A stretch of 64,000 bases of DNA, taken from NCBI RefSeq assembly GCF_003473485.1, contig NC_053048.1, forward strand, positions 44,450,755 through 44,514,754, written 5' to 3'. The notes beneath the pieces are model-generated. The model did not search any database and was not told where the DNA came from. It saw only the letters and a program-made list of their open reading frames with translations. A program made the position numbers and the translations under genes. Of the stretch, positions 63,399-64,000 are shown one piece after another; the first letter of the stretch is position 1; each line of letters begins with the position of its first letter. The stretch comes from Medicago truncatula (Eukaryota > Streptophyta > Magnoliopsida > Fabales > Fabaceae).

Positions 63399-64000
63399 GT
63401 AATCCTAACACTTGCTACAGAGAGAATACAACTGTTTTCTTGCTTAGTTTCTATTATAATTTGGAATTAGAGGGAAAGAGTGACAAAAGGTGAAAAACAA
63501 TAGAAAATGAATATAGAGAATTTAAGAGAAACTTTAGTTTAATCTTAACTATCTTTCTGTACAATAGCCAGAAAAAATGACTAACTTTCTAAATATTAAT
63601 AAAAATGAAGTTGTGCTTATACATTTGTAGAGGTTCAGAAACATATGTAGGATGTGTGTTAAAAGTCTCACATTGGATGAGACAAGTGTTGTGCATAAGT
63701 TTATATAAGTGGGGGCAGTCTTCACCATACAAGTTGGTTTTGTAAGGGATGAGTTAGACCCCACCCAAGTTCTAAGAGTTAACAAATTCCAAATGTTATT
63801 GGCTTGAGAAAGGAGTAATGAACCATCTTTTAGGCATTTGACTTCATTAACAAGACAACAATCTAGTCCAAAAGTATATTTCAGTTTGCAATACACTGCT
63901 CAATTAGATCCATAGAATTGTATGTGAAAATGATATTATCCACGTACCAGAACAAAATGACAGTGATGAGAATGATGAAGAGTGAAGAATGAAGGATTAC
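63399..64000. other. MED33 intron 8, to window end
   Basis: The rest of this stretch is intronic sequence of the MED33 gene, whose next exon is outside the window. A minus-strand ORF (63,549-63,896) overlaps the LTR-related fragment and is not taken as a gene. Confidence 0.6.
63640..63790 (+). mobile_element. Probable LTR-related fossil in MED33 intron 8
   Basis: The phrase AGTCTCACATTGGATGAGAC followed by TTTATATAAGTGGG and GGTTTTGTAAGGGATGAG resembles LTR segments scattered through legume genomes. No internal genes are seen. It is a short, broken fragment and the family is uncertain. Confidence 0.4.

Overview
The window is nuclear DNA from a flowering plant. It is AT-rich, its genes have many introns with GT-AG borders, and it holds tRNA-derived SINEs, L1 and RTE LINEs, and hAT, Mutator, Tourist and Harbinger elements. 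Protein sequences and repeat style point to a legume of the Medicago/clover/pea group; that placement is an inference from familiarity, not a search.

Left part (1-10,700) is a tandem segmental duplication of an ERD6-like sugar transporter gene. Copy B (5998-9850, minus) reconstructs as 18 exons and 475 codons and looks intact. Copy A (1-2870) is a pseudogene: its 3' half lies in the normal minus orientation, but two adjacent internal blocks are each flipped to the plus strand and exons 1-2 are missing. A tRNA-Thr(AGU) gene and a small foldback MITE lie between the copies.

Housekeeping genes follow. They are mitochondrial EF-Tu (11,866-16,481, plus, 12 exons), an unrecognised 417-residue protein with C-terminal hydrophobic helices (17,910-22,375, minus), a 5'-truncated L1 LINE (24,225-26,275), a MATH-BTB (BPM-type) Cullin-3 adaptor (26,795-29,762, plus), and LSM2 (31,701-36,591, plus). 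LSM2 has a 4.5 kb second intron filled with repeats, including an RTE LINE split by a 1 kb hAT element.

The region 39,300-51,000 holds two tandem SDR-family aldehyde reductase-like genes on the minus strand. Around them is an unusual cluster of inverted-repeat elements: long-arm foldbacks at 40,168-41,615 and 44,908-46,050, a Mutator-type element at 43,076-43,940, a near-perfect 612 bp hairpin at 49,567-50,178, and an hAT MITE at 50,205-50,959. Several keep target-site duplications that can be read directly. A SINE and an old copia fragment lie among them.

The right part holds a two-gene PIF/Harbinger transposon (52,031-57,317) with a Myb/SANT-like ORF1 and a DDE transposase, both disabled. 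It is bounded by two copies of a ~244 bp host sequence rather than the usual 3 bp duplication. The window ends inside a gene for Mediator subunit MED33 (58,000 onward, plus), of which about the first 615 codons are visible.

The genes are mostly independent of one another and form no operon or pathway cluster. I found no convincing new multi-gene system. The most unusual material is structural: the scrambled transporter copy, the long duplication bounding the Harbinger element, and the dense set of hairpin-forming elements around the SDR pair.
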